Assembly (NCBI RefSeq): GCF_003096035.1
Contig: NZ_CP029186.1
Coordinates: 1,873,001-1,937,000, forward strand
DNA from: Flavobacterium album
GTDB taxonomy: Bacteria; Bacteroidota; Bacteroidia; Flavobacteriales; Flavobacteriaceae
Length of the DNA: 64,000 nucleotides
Direction of reading: 5' to 3'
The notes under the pieces are model-generated. The model saw only the letters and a program-made list of their open reading frames with translations. It did not search any database and was not told the DNA's origin. Of the stretch, positions 34,998 through 43,255 are shown in pieces. The position numbers and the translations under genes were made by a program. The number at the start of each line of letters is the position of its first letter. Positions within the stretch are counted from its first letter, which is position 1.

Positions 34998-36089
34998 TTA
35001 GCGCCTAAAGATACCTAAATCTACTTTAAGTGAAAAGATATTAGAGTATAATGCAGCGCTTTGGTCGCCGATGTCTGTCAGGGCATAATCTACGGCGATG
35101 CCCCTGTATTTGAAGCCGAGCCCGATGTTCGGCTGGAAACTCAGCGACTGCGAATTATCCAGCGCCTGTACGTTCTGGAAATTGCCAACGCCGCCCCTTA
35201 GGTACACCAGGTCGATATAGCCGAACTCAAACCCTATCGCAGGGTCGATACTCACGGCTTCGGTAGAAACAATATCATTGGTCTGCGCAAATTGCATGTT
35301 CAGGTTAGCTGCTGCCAAAATGCTGTAATCGTTGTGGATCATGAATTTTTTAGACATCCCCAATTGTGCTTTTGGCAGCGTGATCTCAGTAGTTGCAGGC
35401 AGCTCCTGGTTTTGTCCGGGAATGGCATTGCTGATGTCTCTATAGGCATCTTCATCAATTGCCCATGTATTGTACGTCGTGGTGATGTCGCGCAGCATCA
35501 GCCCGAACATCCAGTCGTCCTTATTTACGTACTGGAAGCCGAGGTCAAACCCAAAGCCCCAGGAGTTGGCAAATTTACCTATCGTCCTGCGGATAACTTT
35601 TGCATTTACGCCATAGCTAAAGCCATCCAGCGGCATGTCGCGCGCATAGGAAATGGTAAATGCATAATCGGCAGTCGAGAAAAGGCTGATACGATTATAG
35701 TCGATATTCCCCTGGTTGTCTATAAGCTGTGTGGTGTTAAGGATATCATCCACCCCAAAACGGATCACCGAAAGCCCAAGGGCGCTGCGGTTATCCAGCG
35801 GCATGGCAAAAGCGGCGTAATCATATTGGGCAATATTGGCAAAATAGCTGGCATGCATCAGGGCAAGTTGCTTATCCTTTACCTTAAGTAGTCCGGCAGG
35901 GTTCCAGTAGCCTGAATTCACGTCGCCGGTATGGCCCGTAACAGCATTGCTCATACCCAGGGCGGCCGCATCAACCCCAATGCTCATAAACTCATTGGAA
36001 TACTTTCTAACGGACTGGCTGTAAGTATAAACGGAAGTAAACAGAAAAAAAAGTAACGTTATCTTTCTCAAAGCTGTTATTTTGTGCAA
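34998..36089 (-). CDS. PorV/PorQ-family outer-membrane beta-barrel protein
   Basis: A 363-residue protein with a signal peptide and the family signature AAALGMSNAVTGHTGDVNSGYWNPAGL. It then has alternating beta-strands to a C-terminal barrel strand ending in FRR. PorV and PorQ are parts of type IX secretion in Bacteroidota; this member is closer to PorQ in order and length, but that is not certain. No ATG exists near the start: TTG at 36089 gives the form shown, and TTG at 36071 would give a compact signal peptide starting RKITLLFF. Confidence 0.8.
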   Translation of the reverse strand: MHKITALRKITLLFFLFTSVYTYSQSVRKYSNEFMSIGVDAAALGMSNAVTGHTGDVNSGYWNPAGLLKVKDKQLALMHASYFANIAQYDYAAFAMPLDNRSALGLSVIRFGVDDILNTTQLIDNQGNIDYNRISLFSTADYAFTISYARDMPLDGFSYGVNAKVIRRTIGKFANSWGFGFDLGFQYVNKDDWMFGLMLRDITTTYNTWAIDEDAYRDISNAIPGQNQELPATTEITLPKAQLGMSKKFMIHNDYSILAAANLNMQFAQTNDIVSTEAVSIDPAIGFEFGYIDLVYLRGGVGNFQNVQALDNSQSLSFQPNIGLGFKYRGIAVDYALTDIGDQSAALYSNIFSLKVDLGIFRR

Positions 36090-36172
36090 ATATGATATAA
36101 AATTCTCAATTACTAAACTCCATTTCTAACAACTTATTGTGTTAACTTTGTGCTATTAAAAATTTAGTGTCT

Positions 36173-36922
36173 ATGGCTTTTAAGAAACATGTTCCTAATC
36201 TTATAACACTTTGTAACCTCGCATGCGGGCTCATTGCTCTTATCTGGGCATTCAACATGAATTACGAATATGCATTTGTATGGGTTTGCCTAGGGATATT
36301 TTTTGATTTCTGGGATGGTTTCTTTGCACGGATACTTAAAGTACAGAGTGCTGTGGGGCTCCAGCTCGACTCGCTTGCCGATATGGTAACCAGCGGCGTT
36401 GTACCGGGCCTTATCATGTTCCAGATGCTTGTAGGTATAGCCGATAACCAACAGGAACTGAACCTGAGCCCTGATAATTACTACCTTGGACTTTTCCCTT
36501 ATGTAGGGTTTATTATAACACTGGCTTCCTGCTACAGGCTTGCCAAATTCAATGTTGATACGCGCCAGACAGATTCCTTTATAGGTTTGCCAACGCCGGC
36601 TAATGCACTGTTCATTACCAGCCTTGCCGTGATGACCGCTAAAGGTTCAACGCCGGAATTCATTGTTGACCTTTTAAGCAATCCCTATGTACTGGTAGGC
36701 ATCAGTATTTTAAGCGCCTTTATGCTCAACGCAGAGATACCTCTGTTCTCACTTAAAGTAAAATATTTCAATTGGGAGACCAATAAGATCCAGATCATTT
36801 TCCTTGTGGTTTCGGTACTTATGTTGTTTTTCTTCCAGTACCTGGCCATCCCGCTCATTATCCTGTTTTATGTGCTGCTTTCGGCTATAACCAACAAGCT
36901 CACTACAAAAACCGCCTCATAG
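36173..36922 (+). CDS. pssA: CDP-diacylglycerol-serine O-phosphatidyltransferase
   Basis: Makes phosphatidylserine, the precursor of phosphatidylethanolamine. The 249-residue membrane protein has the CDP-alcohol motif DGFFAR-x8-GLQLDSLAD and about seven hydrophobic helices. The ATG at 36173 is preferred to the in-frame GTG at 36167 since it directly precedes FKKHVPNLITLCNL. TAACTTTG at 36143-36150 fits a -7 box 22 bp upstream. A GH25 gene follows after 3 bp. Confidence 0.9.
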   Translation: MAFKKHVPNLITLCNLACGLIALIWAFNMNYEYAFVWVCLGIFFDFWDGFFARILKVQSAVGLQLDSLADMVTSGVVPGLIMFQMLVGIADNQQELNLSPDNYYLGLFPYVGFIITLASCYRLAKFNVDTRQTDSFIGLPTPANALFITSLAVMTAKGSTPEFIVDLLSNPYVLVGISILSAFMLNAEIPLFSLKVKYFNWETNKIQIIFLVVSVLMLFFFQYLAIPLIILFYVLLSAITNKLTTKTAS

Positions 36923-36925
36923 ATA

Positions 36926-37789
36926 ATGAAGCGCGTGCCGCCCAAAACTACGGTGAGAAAGGCGAAACCAAAGAAATCTGCTAAAAAAATAACTTCAGGG
37001 AAAATATTAAAGTATTCGTCCCTGATTTTGCTTGTGGCCTTCCTGGTTGCAGCTGTGTACCAATACCGTCATGGTGTATTATATTACCTTGGGTTTAAGA
37101 CCAACAAGCGAATTGAATCACTGACAAAGGAAGAACGCAGGATACAAGACCTTCGCATCTACGAGATACTCGCGCGTCATAAGGGCAAGGTATATGGTAT
37201 CGATGTGTCGCATTACCAGGGGCGGATACTATGGGACAGCCTGAAGCAAAGTAAAGCCGAATTCCCTATGCAGTTCGTATTCATCCGTGCCACGGCAGGC
37301 AGCGATGTTGCCGATACCGAATACAGCCGCAACTGGGATGGCGCCAAAGCCAGTGGGCTTATCCGTGGAGCCTACCACTATTACCGGCCTGATGAAAACT
37401 CCGTAAAGCAGGCCGAAAATTTCATAAAAACAGTAAAACTTTCCAAAGGCGACCTCCCGCCGGTGCTCGATATCGAAAAGATCCCGGCGGGGCAGAGCAT
37501 GGACAGCCTGAAAAGCGGCCTGAAGCGCTGGCTAACCAAAGTAGAGAAACATTATGGCGTAAAGCCAGTGCTCTATAGCGGTGAAAGCTTTTACACCGAT
37601 TTTCTTAAAGAGGAGTTTGAGGGCTACAACCTTTGGATCGCCAATTACAATTTTTTTGAGGATGAGATCCATAAAGAATGGCTCTTCTGGCAGTTTACCG
37701 ACAAGGCAAGCGTGGGTGGCATCGAAGGCCCCGTGGATGTGAATATTTATAATGGTACTATTGAAGATTTGAAGGGAATGGGAAAATAA
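36926..37789 (+). CDS. Glycoside hydrolase family 25 lysozyme, membrane anchored
   Basis: A muramidase-type hydrolase of 287 residues. A basic N-terminus is followed by one transmembrane helix (about 31-47), then the GH25 domain with YGIDVSHYQG, FIRATAG, GAYHYYRP and the acidic pair in PVLDIEK, then LWIANY and QFTDKASVGGI. It should cut peptidoglycan from the periplasmic side. It is 3 bp after pssA, so the two are probably cotranscribed, although their functions are not obviously linked. Confidence 0.9.
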   Translation: MKRVPPKTTVRKAKPKKSAKKITSGKILKYSSLILLVAFLVAAVYQYRHGVLYYLGFKTNKRIESLTKEERRIQDLRIYEILARHKGKVYGIDVSHYQGRILWDSLKQSKAEFPMQFVFIRATAGSDVADTEYSRNWDGAKASGLIRGAYHYYRPDENSVKQAENFIKTVKLSKGDLPPVLDIEKIPAGQSMDSLKSGLKRWLTKVEKHYGVKPVLYSGESFYTDFLKEEFEGYNLWIANYNFFEDEIHKEWLFWQFTDKASVGGIEGPVDVNIYNGTIEDLKGMGK

Positions 37790-37863
37790 TTTTCCCTTTT
37801 CCCAACCATTTACTGCTTTATGTTATCTTATAATATAAGAACCTATTTTTAATATCCTGTAAT

Positions 37864-38556
37864 ATGCTATTACTCTCCAAATTCATTTTTATTTGCTTCG
37901 CGGTTTCATTTGCGGCATCTGCCCAAAGTAAGGTTTCACTTTCTATTTTATTCTGTAGGAGTGATGAAATTGTTCCACCATACCCCGCAAATGAGTTTTG
38001 GCTGTTCAGGAATGATTCGCTTATGAAACACTATGAAAATGTGGCGGCCGGAATTATCGGAGAATTTCCCGATGGAGATTATGCTATAGAGTACAAAACA
38101 ATATTCGGTGTCAGGTCAGAACAATTTAAATTGAAATTTGAGAAGGACAGGTCAAACCTTCATGAACTCAAACTATGTGTTGACGATCTAAGCCCCGAAC
38201 TAAGGGCCAAAACATCAGCACTATTTATCGATTTGCTTAAAGACGATGAGGAGATTGTAATTGACTATTCGTTTAGTGGATGTTTTGCCAGTGGCAAAGA
38301 ATCAATGATAATTAAAAAGCACCGCGGCATATATTATATCCTCTATAAAGAAACAAAACGTAAACTGTTAGATAAGGAAGTATCGGCGTTAAGAGATATG
38401 GAGTTAGAACTTCGCAATTTGAGAAAAGCCGACTATGGATGTACTACCAATTCCAAAACTACGGTCACTTATAAAAGTGCCTCTATCTCATTTTCAGAAC
38501 CTTGCGGATATTGGGAAGGTTATTATCGTATAAAAGGAATACTAGAGCTCGAATAA
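37864..38556 (+). CDS. Secreted protein of unknown function
   Basis: Not recognised. The 230-residue protein has a clear signal peptide (hydrophobic 2-17, cleavage near ASAQ). The rest is hydrophilic with alternating beta and helix, including a CFASGKES segment and several lone Cys residues (CRSDE, CVDD, CTTN, CGYW) that could form disulfides in the periplasm. It stands alone in a small group of unknown genes between core genes. No domain assigned. Confidence 0.6.
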   Translation: MLLLSKFIFICFAVSFAASAQSKVSLSILFCRSDEIVPPYPANEFWLFRNDSLMKHYENVAAGIIGEFPDGDYAIEYKTIFGVRSEQFKLKFEKDRSNLHELKLCVDDLSPELRAKTSALFIDLLKDDEEIVIDYSFSGCFASGKESMIIKKHRGIYYILYKETKRKLLDKEVSALRDMELELRNLRKADYGCTTNSKTTVTYKSASISFSEPCGYWEGYYRIKGILELE

Positions 38557-38599
38557 ATTCCGTTTACTATAGATTAATTAATTTAAACCACACCATACT

Positions 38600-38998
38600 A
38601 TGAAATCAAACATCCTTTATGCCTGTTTACTTTTTGTGATAATGGCATGCTCCACATCAAAAAACGGCCAGTCGGCACTTACTGCCGACGGCAAAGTAGC
38701 AGATGATTATGGCTATAGCCAAACCAATCCCATAAAAGTCGGTGGAGGTACAAACGGCCCTGCCAATGAGCACAGATACTTGCGCAGGCTTACTGGCCCT
38801 AATGGCGAATCTATTGCTTATGAAAGGCTGGGCAGCTGCTGTGCCTTCGAAACAAAGAACAGCCCTTTTGGAAGTGGAATGCTGGACCGTTATGAAATTG
38901 AAATTGATGGCGACCCCGAAAAGAAGATACTTTATATCAACATGTACGACGAAGGCAAGCTTTATGCCCCGAAAGGATTTTTATTGGATGGGAAATAA
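38600..38998 (+). CDS. Small lipoprotein of unknown function
   Basis: A 132-residue protein with a lipoprotein signal (lipobox IMAC, Cys17). The mature part has DDYGYSQTNPIKVGGG, GSCCAFETKNSPFG and a C-terminal beta-rich stretch ending YAPKGF. I believe proteins with this pattern recur in Flavobacteriia, but I know of no function. Probably a periplasmic or outer-membrane-attached protein. Confidence 0.65.
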   Translation: MKSNILYACLLFVIMACSTSKNGQSALTADGKVADDYGYSQTNPIKVGGGTNGPANEHRYLRRLTGPNGESIAYERLGSCCAFETKNSPFGSGMLDRYEIEIDGDPEKKILYINMYDEGKLYAPKGFLLDGK

Positions 38999-39108
38999 CA
39001 CTTGGCGGAATTCTTACAATCAAGATAGTTTATTATTCCCTGATAAGCAAAACTTGCATATATTTGGAGCTGCCTGTAAATAGCCATGCAGTTATTAAGC
39101 AAACAATA

Positions 39109-39825
39109 ATGGAACAATTTAAGATAAGGAAAGACGGTTTCAAGGAAATAAGAAAAGCGCTGATTGTCAGGGGATTGTCTGTTGTGATTGTAGCGGTATT
39201 TGGCGCAGTTGCAATGAGCTATTTTGATAATAACTATCGGGACCAGGATGTAAATGTTTTGCCATTCGTGATTCCTTTACTGCTTGTAGCGGTTTGGTTT
39301 GCTCTCAACAAAGCCATTAAAAAGCAGAAAGAAATTTTCGAGAGCTATATACTTACTATTAATGATAATAGTATTGTCAGGGAAGCCTATAACACGCCAA
39401 CGATAACTATTGCAAATGGAGAAGTGCGGGAAATTACCAGGGATAGTAAAGGCAACTACATTATAAAAGGAAATTCATCCCTAAGTCCTATTGCTATTCC
39501 GTCGCAAATAGAGAATAGTGAAAAATTTGAAGCACTGCTCAGCGAAATAAAGCCGATGTCTATAAAAACAAGGGAGCCGTTTTTTCAGAAGTTCCGCATA
39601 CTGTTTCTAATTTTAACATTTGGCTTAATGGCTGGAGTTTATGTTCCTGAAAACAAGATAATTGTTGGTGTCTCAGGAATAATTTTACTTGCACTAATGG
39701 GATATTCCTCTTTTACGATACAAAAAAACAAGAATATTGACTATACCACTAAAAGAAAAATGTGGTGGGTATTAATAGTTGTTTTTTCAATAATAGGGAT
39801 GATGTACATGAAGCTTACAGCGTGA
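39109..39825 (+). CDS. Four-helix membrane protein of unknown function
   Basis: A 238-residue protein from the ATG at 39109; a TTG at 39064 would add 15 unlikely residues. Two hydrophobic helices near the N-terminus (LSVVIVAVFGAVAMSYF and VLPFVIPLLLVAVWFAL) and two or three near the C-terminus flank a soluble middle with beta character (NDNSIVREAYNTPTITI). The layout resembles PH-domain-like or DUF-type membrane proteins, but no family was recognised. Confidence 0.6.
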   Translation: MEQFKIRKDGFKEIRKALIVRGLSVVIVAVFGAVAMSYFDNNYRDQDVNVLPFVIPLLLVAVWFALNKAIKKQKEIFESYILTINDNSIVREAYNTPTITIANGEVREITRDSKGNYIIKGNSSLSPIAIPSQIENSEKFEALLSEIKPMSIKTREPFFQKFRILFLILTFGLMAGVYVPENKIIVGVSGIILLALMGYSSFTIQKNKNIDYTTKRKMWWVLIVVFSIIGMMYMKLTA

Positions 39826-39839
39826 AAGTAATCGGTGAA

Positions 39840-41408
39840 TTATGATCTAACAAGGTCTGCACACTTCAACGCGCATTTCTCACCATCGATTGCAGCTGAA
39901 ATAATACCGCCTGCATAACCGGCGCCTTCCCCGCACGGATACAGTCCTTTTATCTGCACATGCTCCAGGGTTACCGGGTCCCGAGGTATGCGCACAGGCG
40001 ATGATGTGCGTGATTCGGGTGCGTGCAGTATGGCCTCATTGGTCAGGTAGCCGCGCATCGACTTCCCGAATTCTTTAAAGCCCTCACGAAGGGTTTGTGT
40101 CAAAAATCCCGGAAATACTTTTCCAAGCTCTACTGGAGTAGTTCCCGGAACATACGATGTTTTCGGTATATCCGCCGATACTTTCGATTGTGTAAAATCA
40201 ACCATACGCTGTGCCGGTACACGCTGTGTTTCTCCTGCCAGGTGCCATGCCTGCTGTTCGATGGCTTTTTGGAATTCCATTCCCGCCAGCGCACCAAATT
40301 TGGCAAACGGCTTAAAGTCTTCCAGCTTCAGTTCGACCACAATACCCGAATTGGCCGTCTCCTGGTCACGTTTGGAGGGCGACCAGCCGTTAGTAACTAC
40401 TTCCCCCGGACTTGTGGCACATGGGGCTATCACACCGCCGGGGCACATGCAGAACGAGTACATTCCCCTTCCGCCAACCTGCTTTACAATGGCATAAGGA
40501 GCGGGTGGGAGATATTCTCCCCTGCCACTGTTGAAATCGCAGCTGTATTGTATGCTGTCAATAAGGCTTTGCGGATGCTCGGCACGTACACCAAGTGCAA
40601 ACGGTTTGGCCTCAATGTATATTTTTTTCCTGTCCAGCAGCTCAAAAATATCACGGGCCGAATGTCCTGTTGCCAGTATTACATTTTTTGCATTAATGGT
40701 GTCGCCGTTTTGGGTCACGACACCTTCCACAGCGTTATTCTTCACCAATATGTCGGTCACTCGTGTGTTGAAAAGTACCTGCCCGCCAAACTCGATTATC
40801 TTTTCGCGCATAGCCTTGATGATCTTGGGCAGCTTGTTGGTACCGATATGCGGGTGCGCTTCTACCAGTATCTCTTCGGATGCTCCAAAAGCCACGAATA
40901 GTTCAAGGATACGGTCTACATCGCCGCGCTTTTTAGAACGGGTATAAAGCTTTCCGTCAGAATAAGTGCCCGCGCCACCTTCACCATAACAATAGTTGGA
41001 ATCTTCATCAACAATATGGTCGCGGTTAATAGCCTTAAGGTCGCGGCGGCGTTCCTGCACGTCTTTCCCTCTCTCAAGGACAATTGGCTTAAGGCCAATC
41101 TCGATAAGCTGTAAAGCCGCAAACAATCCGGCAGGGCCTGCGCCAATGATGATAACTTCAGGCTTGTTGGAAACATCTTTATAATCGGGCAGTTGCAGCT
41201 TGCTTTCAGTATATTCCTCGTTATGATACACAGCCACTTTCAAGTTGACCTTCACCGACCTTTGGCGCGCATCTATGGATCGCTTCAATATAGCGACATG
41301 CCGAATTTCGGCGGGGCTTACCTGCATTAGCTTTGCAATGTGGGCAGTAAGCAGTTCCTGCTGTGCGGCTACTTCGGGTGCGACCTGTATCTGGAGTTCT
41401 CTTGGCAT
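39840..41408 (-). CDS. FAD-dependent oxidoreductase
   Basis: A 522-residue flavoprotein. About 85 N-terminal residues form a small alpha-beta domain, then the dinucleotide motif EVIIIGAGPAGLFAALQL, ERGKDVQERRRDL, and a Cys-rich strip SFCMCPGGVIAPCATSPGE. Near the end, LYPCGEGAGYAGGI is the second FAD contact. This architecture is that of a widespread family of NAD(P)/FAD-dependent proteins of unknown substrate. It is the last gene of a minus-strand set with DUF2891 and the L7/L12-like gene. Confidence 0.85.
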   Translation of the reverse strand: MPRELQIQVAPEVAAQQELLTAHIAKLMQVSPAEIRHVAILKRSIDARQRSVKVNLKVAVYHNEEYTESKLQLPDYKDVSNKPEVIIIGAGPAGLFAALQLIEIGLKPIVLERGKDVQERRRDLKAINRDHIVDEDSNYCYGEGGAGTYSDGKLYTRSKKRGDVDRILELFVAFGASEEILVEAHPHIGTNKLPKIIKAMREKIIEFGGQVLFNTRVTDILVKNNAVEGVVTQNGDTINAKNVILATGHSARDIFELLDRKKIYIEAKPFALGVRAEHPQSLIDSIQYSCDFNSGRGEYLPPAPYAIVKQVGGRGMYSFCMCPGGVIAPCATSPGEVVTNGWSPSKRDQETANSGIVVELKLEDFKPFAKFGALAGMEFQKAIEQQAWHLAGETQRVPAQRMVDFTQSKVSADIPKTSYVPGTTPVELGKVFPGFLTQTLREGFKEFGKSMRGYLTNEAILHAPESRTSSPVRIPRDPVTLEHVQIKGLYPCGEGAGYAGGIISAAIDGEKCALKCADLVRS

Positions 41409-41464
41409 GCCGCAAAAGTAATTATTTATTTTTTATTGATTATTTCTATTGTATCGTGGGAGAT

Positions 41465-41695
41465 TCATTTCTCATAAATCAATTTGCAATTGACCTCAAT
41501 CTTTTCTGCTTCCTCCAAAAACTTTTTCGCCAAATCCAGATCTGCAATATCAAGAACGATCTCTTTTCCGTTCAAAAGAGCATCAACATTCGATTTTGAT
41601 TCCTTCAATCCAAGGCCAAGCATTCCATGTTGTATATTAGTTAAGGATACTTTTTCTAATCCGGGTCTCCAGGTTTCCATAATAACTTTTGCCAT
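41465..41695 (-). CDS. Orphan protein resembling the L7/L12 C-terminal domain
   Basis: A 76-residue protein. The stretch LGLGLKESKSNVDALL lines up with the ribosomal L7/L12 C-terminal motif (GLGLKEAKDLVE), and the second helix AKKFLEEAEKIEV followed by a short strand also fits the beta-alpha-alpha-beta fold. It lacks the N-terminal dimer domain and hinge and is not near rplJ, so it is not the ribosomal stalk protein. It lies 6 bp after the DUF2891 stop, so it is coupled to that gene. Function unknown. Confidence 0.72.
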   Translation of the reverse strand: MAKVIMETWRPGLEKVSLTNIQHGMLGLGLKESKSNVDALLNGKEIVLDIADLDLAKKFLEEAEKIEVNCKLIYEK

Positions 41696-41701
41696 AAGAC
41701 A

Positions 41702-42754
41702 TTAGTCTTTTCGTTGATACGAATACAACGCAAAAGTCGCCAGCCAATGTTCTCCCTCATAATTTCCATCAGTAATAGCGGGAAGCGAATAGGCAATGTG
41801 CTTATCCGCCAACGTTTTCAGGTGTCCGAGTTCCTTAGGATACTGCTTTGCCAGATGATAAAAATTCCAGGCCCGGCTGAAGTTAAGGCCATCAAGGTGT
41901 ACCAAATAGCCATCGGTACGGTCGGATACTTTGCCGGGTTCCCATGTAAATTTTTTATCGAAGAGGGCAGGGGCAAAATCTTTCAGCCACTTCAGGAATT
42001 CTTTTTCCGGCATGATGCGCTGCATGATACCTATCTCTTCCAGGCAGGGCGAAAGGAAATCGGTACCGCTGGGTTCCCACGCAAACGGACAAACCATATC
42101 ATCTTTAAAAAGCCGCAATGCATTCTCGCGGATGCTGTTCTGCAACGGGATATTCTTCGCATGCACAGCATAATCCCACGCAAGATTTAATCCAAATGCA
42201 GTATTGGTATGCGTGCCATTTCGCAGTGAATAATTCAGCTTCGGCAAAAATTCGATATAGCGCTGTACTAAAAGATCGGTTAATGGCTGAAGGTTAGCGC
42301 CAAGCTCTTTAGCAAAAGGCTCATTATACGTATCCAGTTCCTGCTGCAGCTTCAAAAGCCACGCCCAGCCATAGGTGCGCTCGTAGGACTTCTCATGCTT
42401 TTTATTGAGGTAGGCTATCTCCTGTTGTATGTTTTCTTTCGAAAGGTTGATCTTCAGCTTATCAATGATCTCCTGTTTTCTGTCAAGATTGGGGAATTTC
42501 TTCAGCAGGTACACCAGGCTCCAGTGCCCGTGTACGGAAGAATGCCAGTCAAAGCATCCATAAAATGCAGGGTGTAGCTTTTTAGGCGCTGCTATCTCGG
42601 TGGAGTCGGCAAGCATTTGGCTGAGTTTGTTCGGATATTCCTGCTGCATGCATTTTAGTGGGAGGGTTGCGAGCTTATTGGCCTGTGGGAGGGTAAGCTG
42701 TTGGGAAAATGCAAGCGATGATATAAAAAGGAGTGCAGTGGTAAAGTATTTCAT
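41702..42754 (-). CDS. DUF2891 family protein
   Basis: A 350-residue protein from the ATG at 42754, where a signal peptide begins (KYFTTALLFISSLAFSQQ); an upstream in-frame start would hide it. Family features are LHPAFYGCFDWHSSVHGHW, EKSYERTYGWAWLLKL and RNGTHTNTAFGL, with a helical repeat layout like an alpha/alpha barrel. The His/Glu pattern hints at an enzyme, but none is known. It begins a minus-strand transcript with the L7/L12-like and FAD genes. Confidence 0.85.
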   Translation of the reverse strand: MKYFTTALLFISSLAFSQQLTLPQANKLATLPLKCMQQEYPNKLSQMLADSTEIAAPKKLHPAFYGCFDWHSSVHGHWSLVYLLKKFPNLDRKQEIIDKLKINLSKENIQQEIAYLNKKHEKSYERTYGWAWLLKLQQELDTYNEPFAKELGANLQPLTDLLVQRYIEFLPKLNYSLRNGTHTNTAFGLNLAWDYAVHAKNIPLQNSIRENALRLFKDDMVCPFAWEPSGTDFLSPCLEEIGIMQRIMPEKEFLKWLKDFAPALFDKKFTWEPGKVSDRTDGYLVHLDGLNFSRAWNFYHLAKQYPKELGHLKTLADKHIAYSLPAITDGNYEGEHWLATFALYSYQRKD

Positions 42755-42796
42755 TTTGTTGTGTTTGTCCAAAAATAAGGAATGATTTTGAATAGA

Positions 42797-42822
42797 CCCC
42801 AAAGGTTTTCAAAACCTTTGGG
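42797..42822. repeat. Perfect palindrome CCCAAAGGTTTT / AAAACCTTTGGG
   Basis: A 12-bp inverted repeat with a one-base centre (42798-42809 and 42811-42822) lies between two divergent gene starts, where a terminator is not expected. Nearly the same core recurs in the lptB terminator at 48524-48564, so it is probably a dispersed palindromic element. Confidence 0.7.
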
Positions 42823-42842
42823 ATCTGAGAAGGCAAACTTTG

Positions 42843-42850
42843 TAACTTTG
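42843..42850 (+). promoter_or_regulatory. Candidate -7 box for the 77-residue gene
   Basis: TAACTTTG fits TANNTTTG and sits 26 bp before the ATG at 42877. Two more ACTTTG copies lie within 30 bp, so this may also be part of a short ACTTTG-type repeat rather than a promoter. Confidence 0.35.
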
Positions 42851-42876
42851 CTACTCTGTACTTTGCCACTTAACAA

Positions 42877-43110
42877 ATGAGAAAAATAAAACTGATATGG
42901 GATTTCCGCGGACCTGAGTCAGCGAAAATAGCTGAGCACCACGAAAAGCACCTTAAGGAATATATTGCCATCGAACAATTGCCCGTTGATATAACCGGCT
43001 TTGATGTACTGAACGATATGTATGCCATCGCCTGGATGGTCGTGACCGATGATTATATGATCGCGGTACGGGATGCCCTTAGGCCGCATAGGGGGGAATT
43101 ATTTGGTTGA
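42877..43110 (+). CDS. Small conserved-looking protein of unknown function
   Basis: A 77-residue soluble protein starting IKLIWDFRGPESAKIAEHHE, with a predicted strand-helix-strand-helix layout and a His-rich first helix (EHHEKHLKEY). The WDFRGP opening and YAIAWMVV strand look constrained rather than random, and codon use is normal for the window. Its stop codon lies inside the first arm of a long inverted repeat. Function unknown. Confidence 0.65.
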   Translation: MRKIKLIWDFRGPESAKIAEHHEKHLKEYIAIEQLPVDITGFDVLNDMYAIAWMVVTDDYMIAVRDALRPHRGELFG

Positions 43111-43248
43111 TGGTTGTTAGTTGTCGGTTGATGGAGATTCATCATCTGCAAAATCAATATAAATAAGCCCGAAAGAATAATTCTTTCGGGCTTATTTATA
43201 TTACTGTTGGCGGGAAAGTGAAGCTTCCGACAACTGACAACCATCAAC
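43106..43248. repeat. Nested inverted repeat with a 22-bp terminator core
   Basis: The outer arms are 22 bp (43106-43127 and 43227-43248) with one mismatch. The inner palindrome is a perfect 22-bp stem (43156-43177 and 43181-43202) with a TAA loop. The inner part is an obvious bidirectional terminator between the 77-residue gene and recQ. The outer arms carry GTTGATGGTTGT-type sequence and look like a dispersed repeat unit. Confidence 0.85.
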
Positions 43249-43255
43249 TAATTCT

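Noticed and set aside
40023-40901. A 292-codon open frame on the plus strand
   Set aside because: It lies wholly antisense to the well-supported FAD oxidoreductase gene, with a Cys/His/Arg-rich composition typical of a shadow frame.
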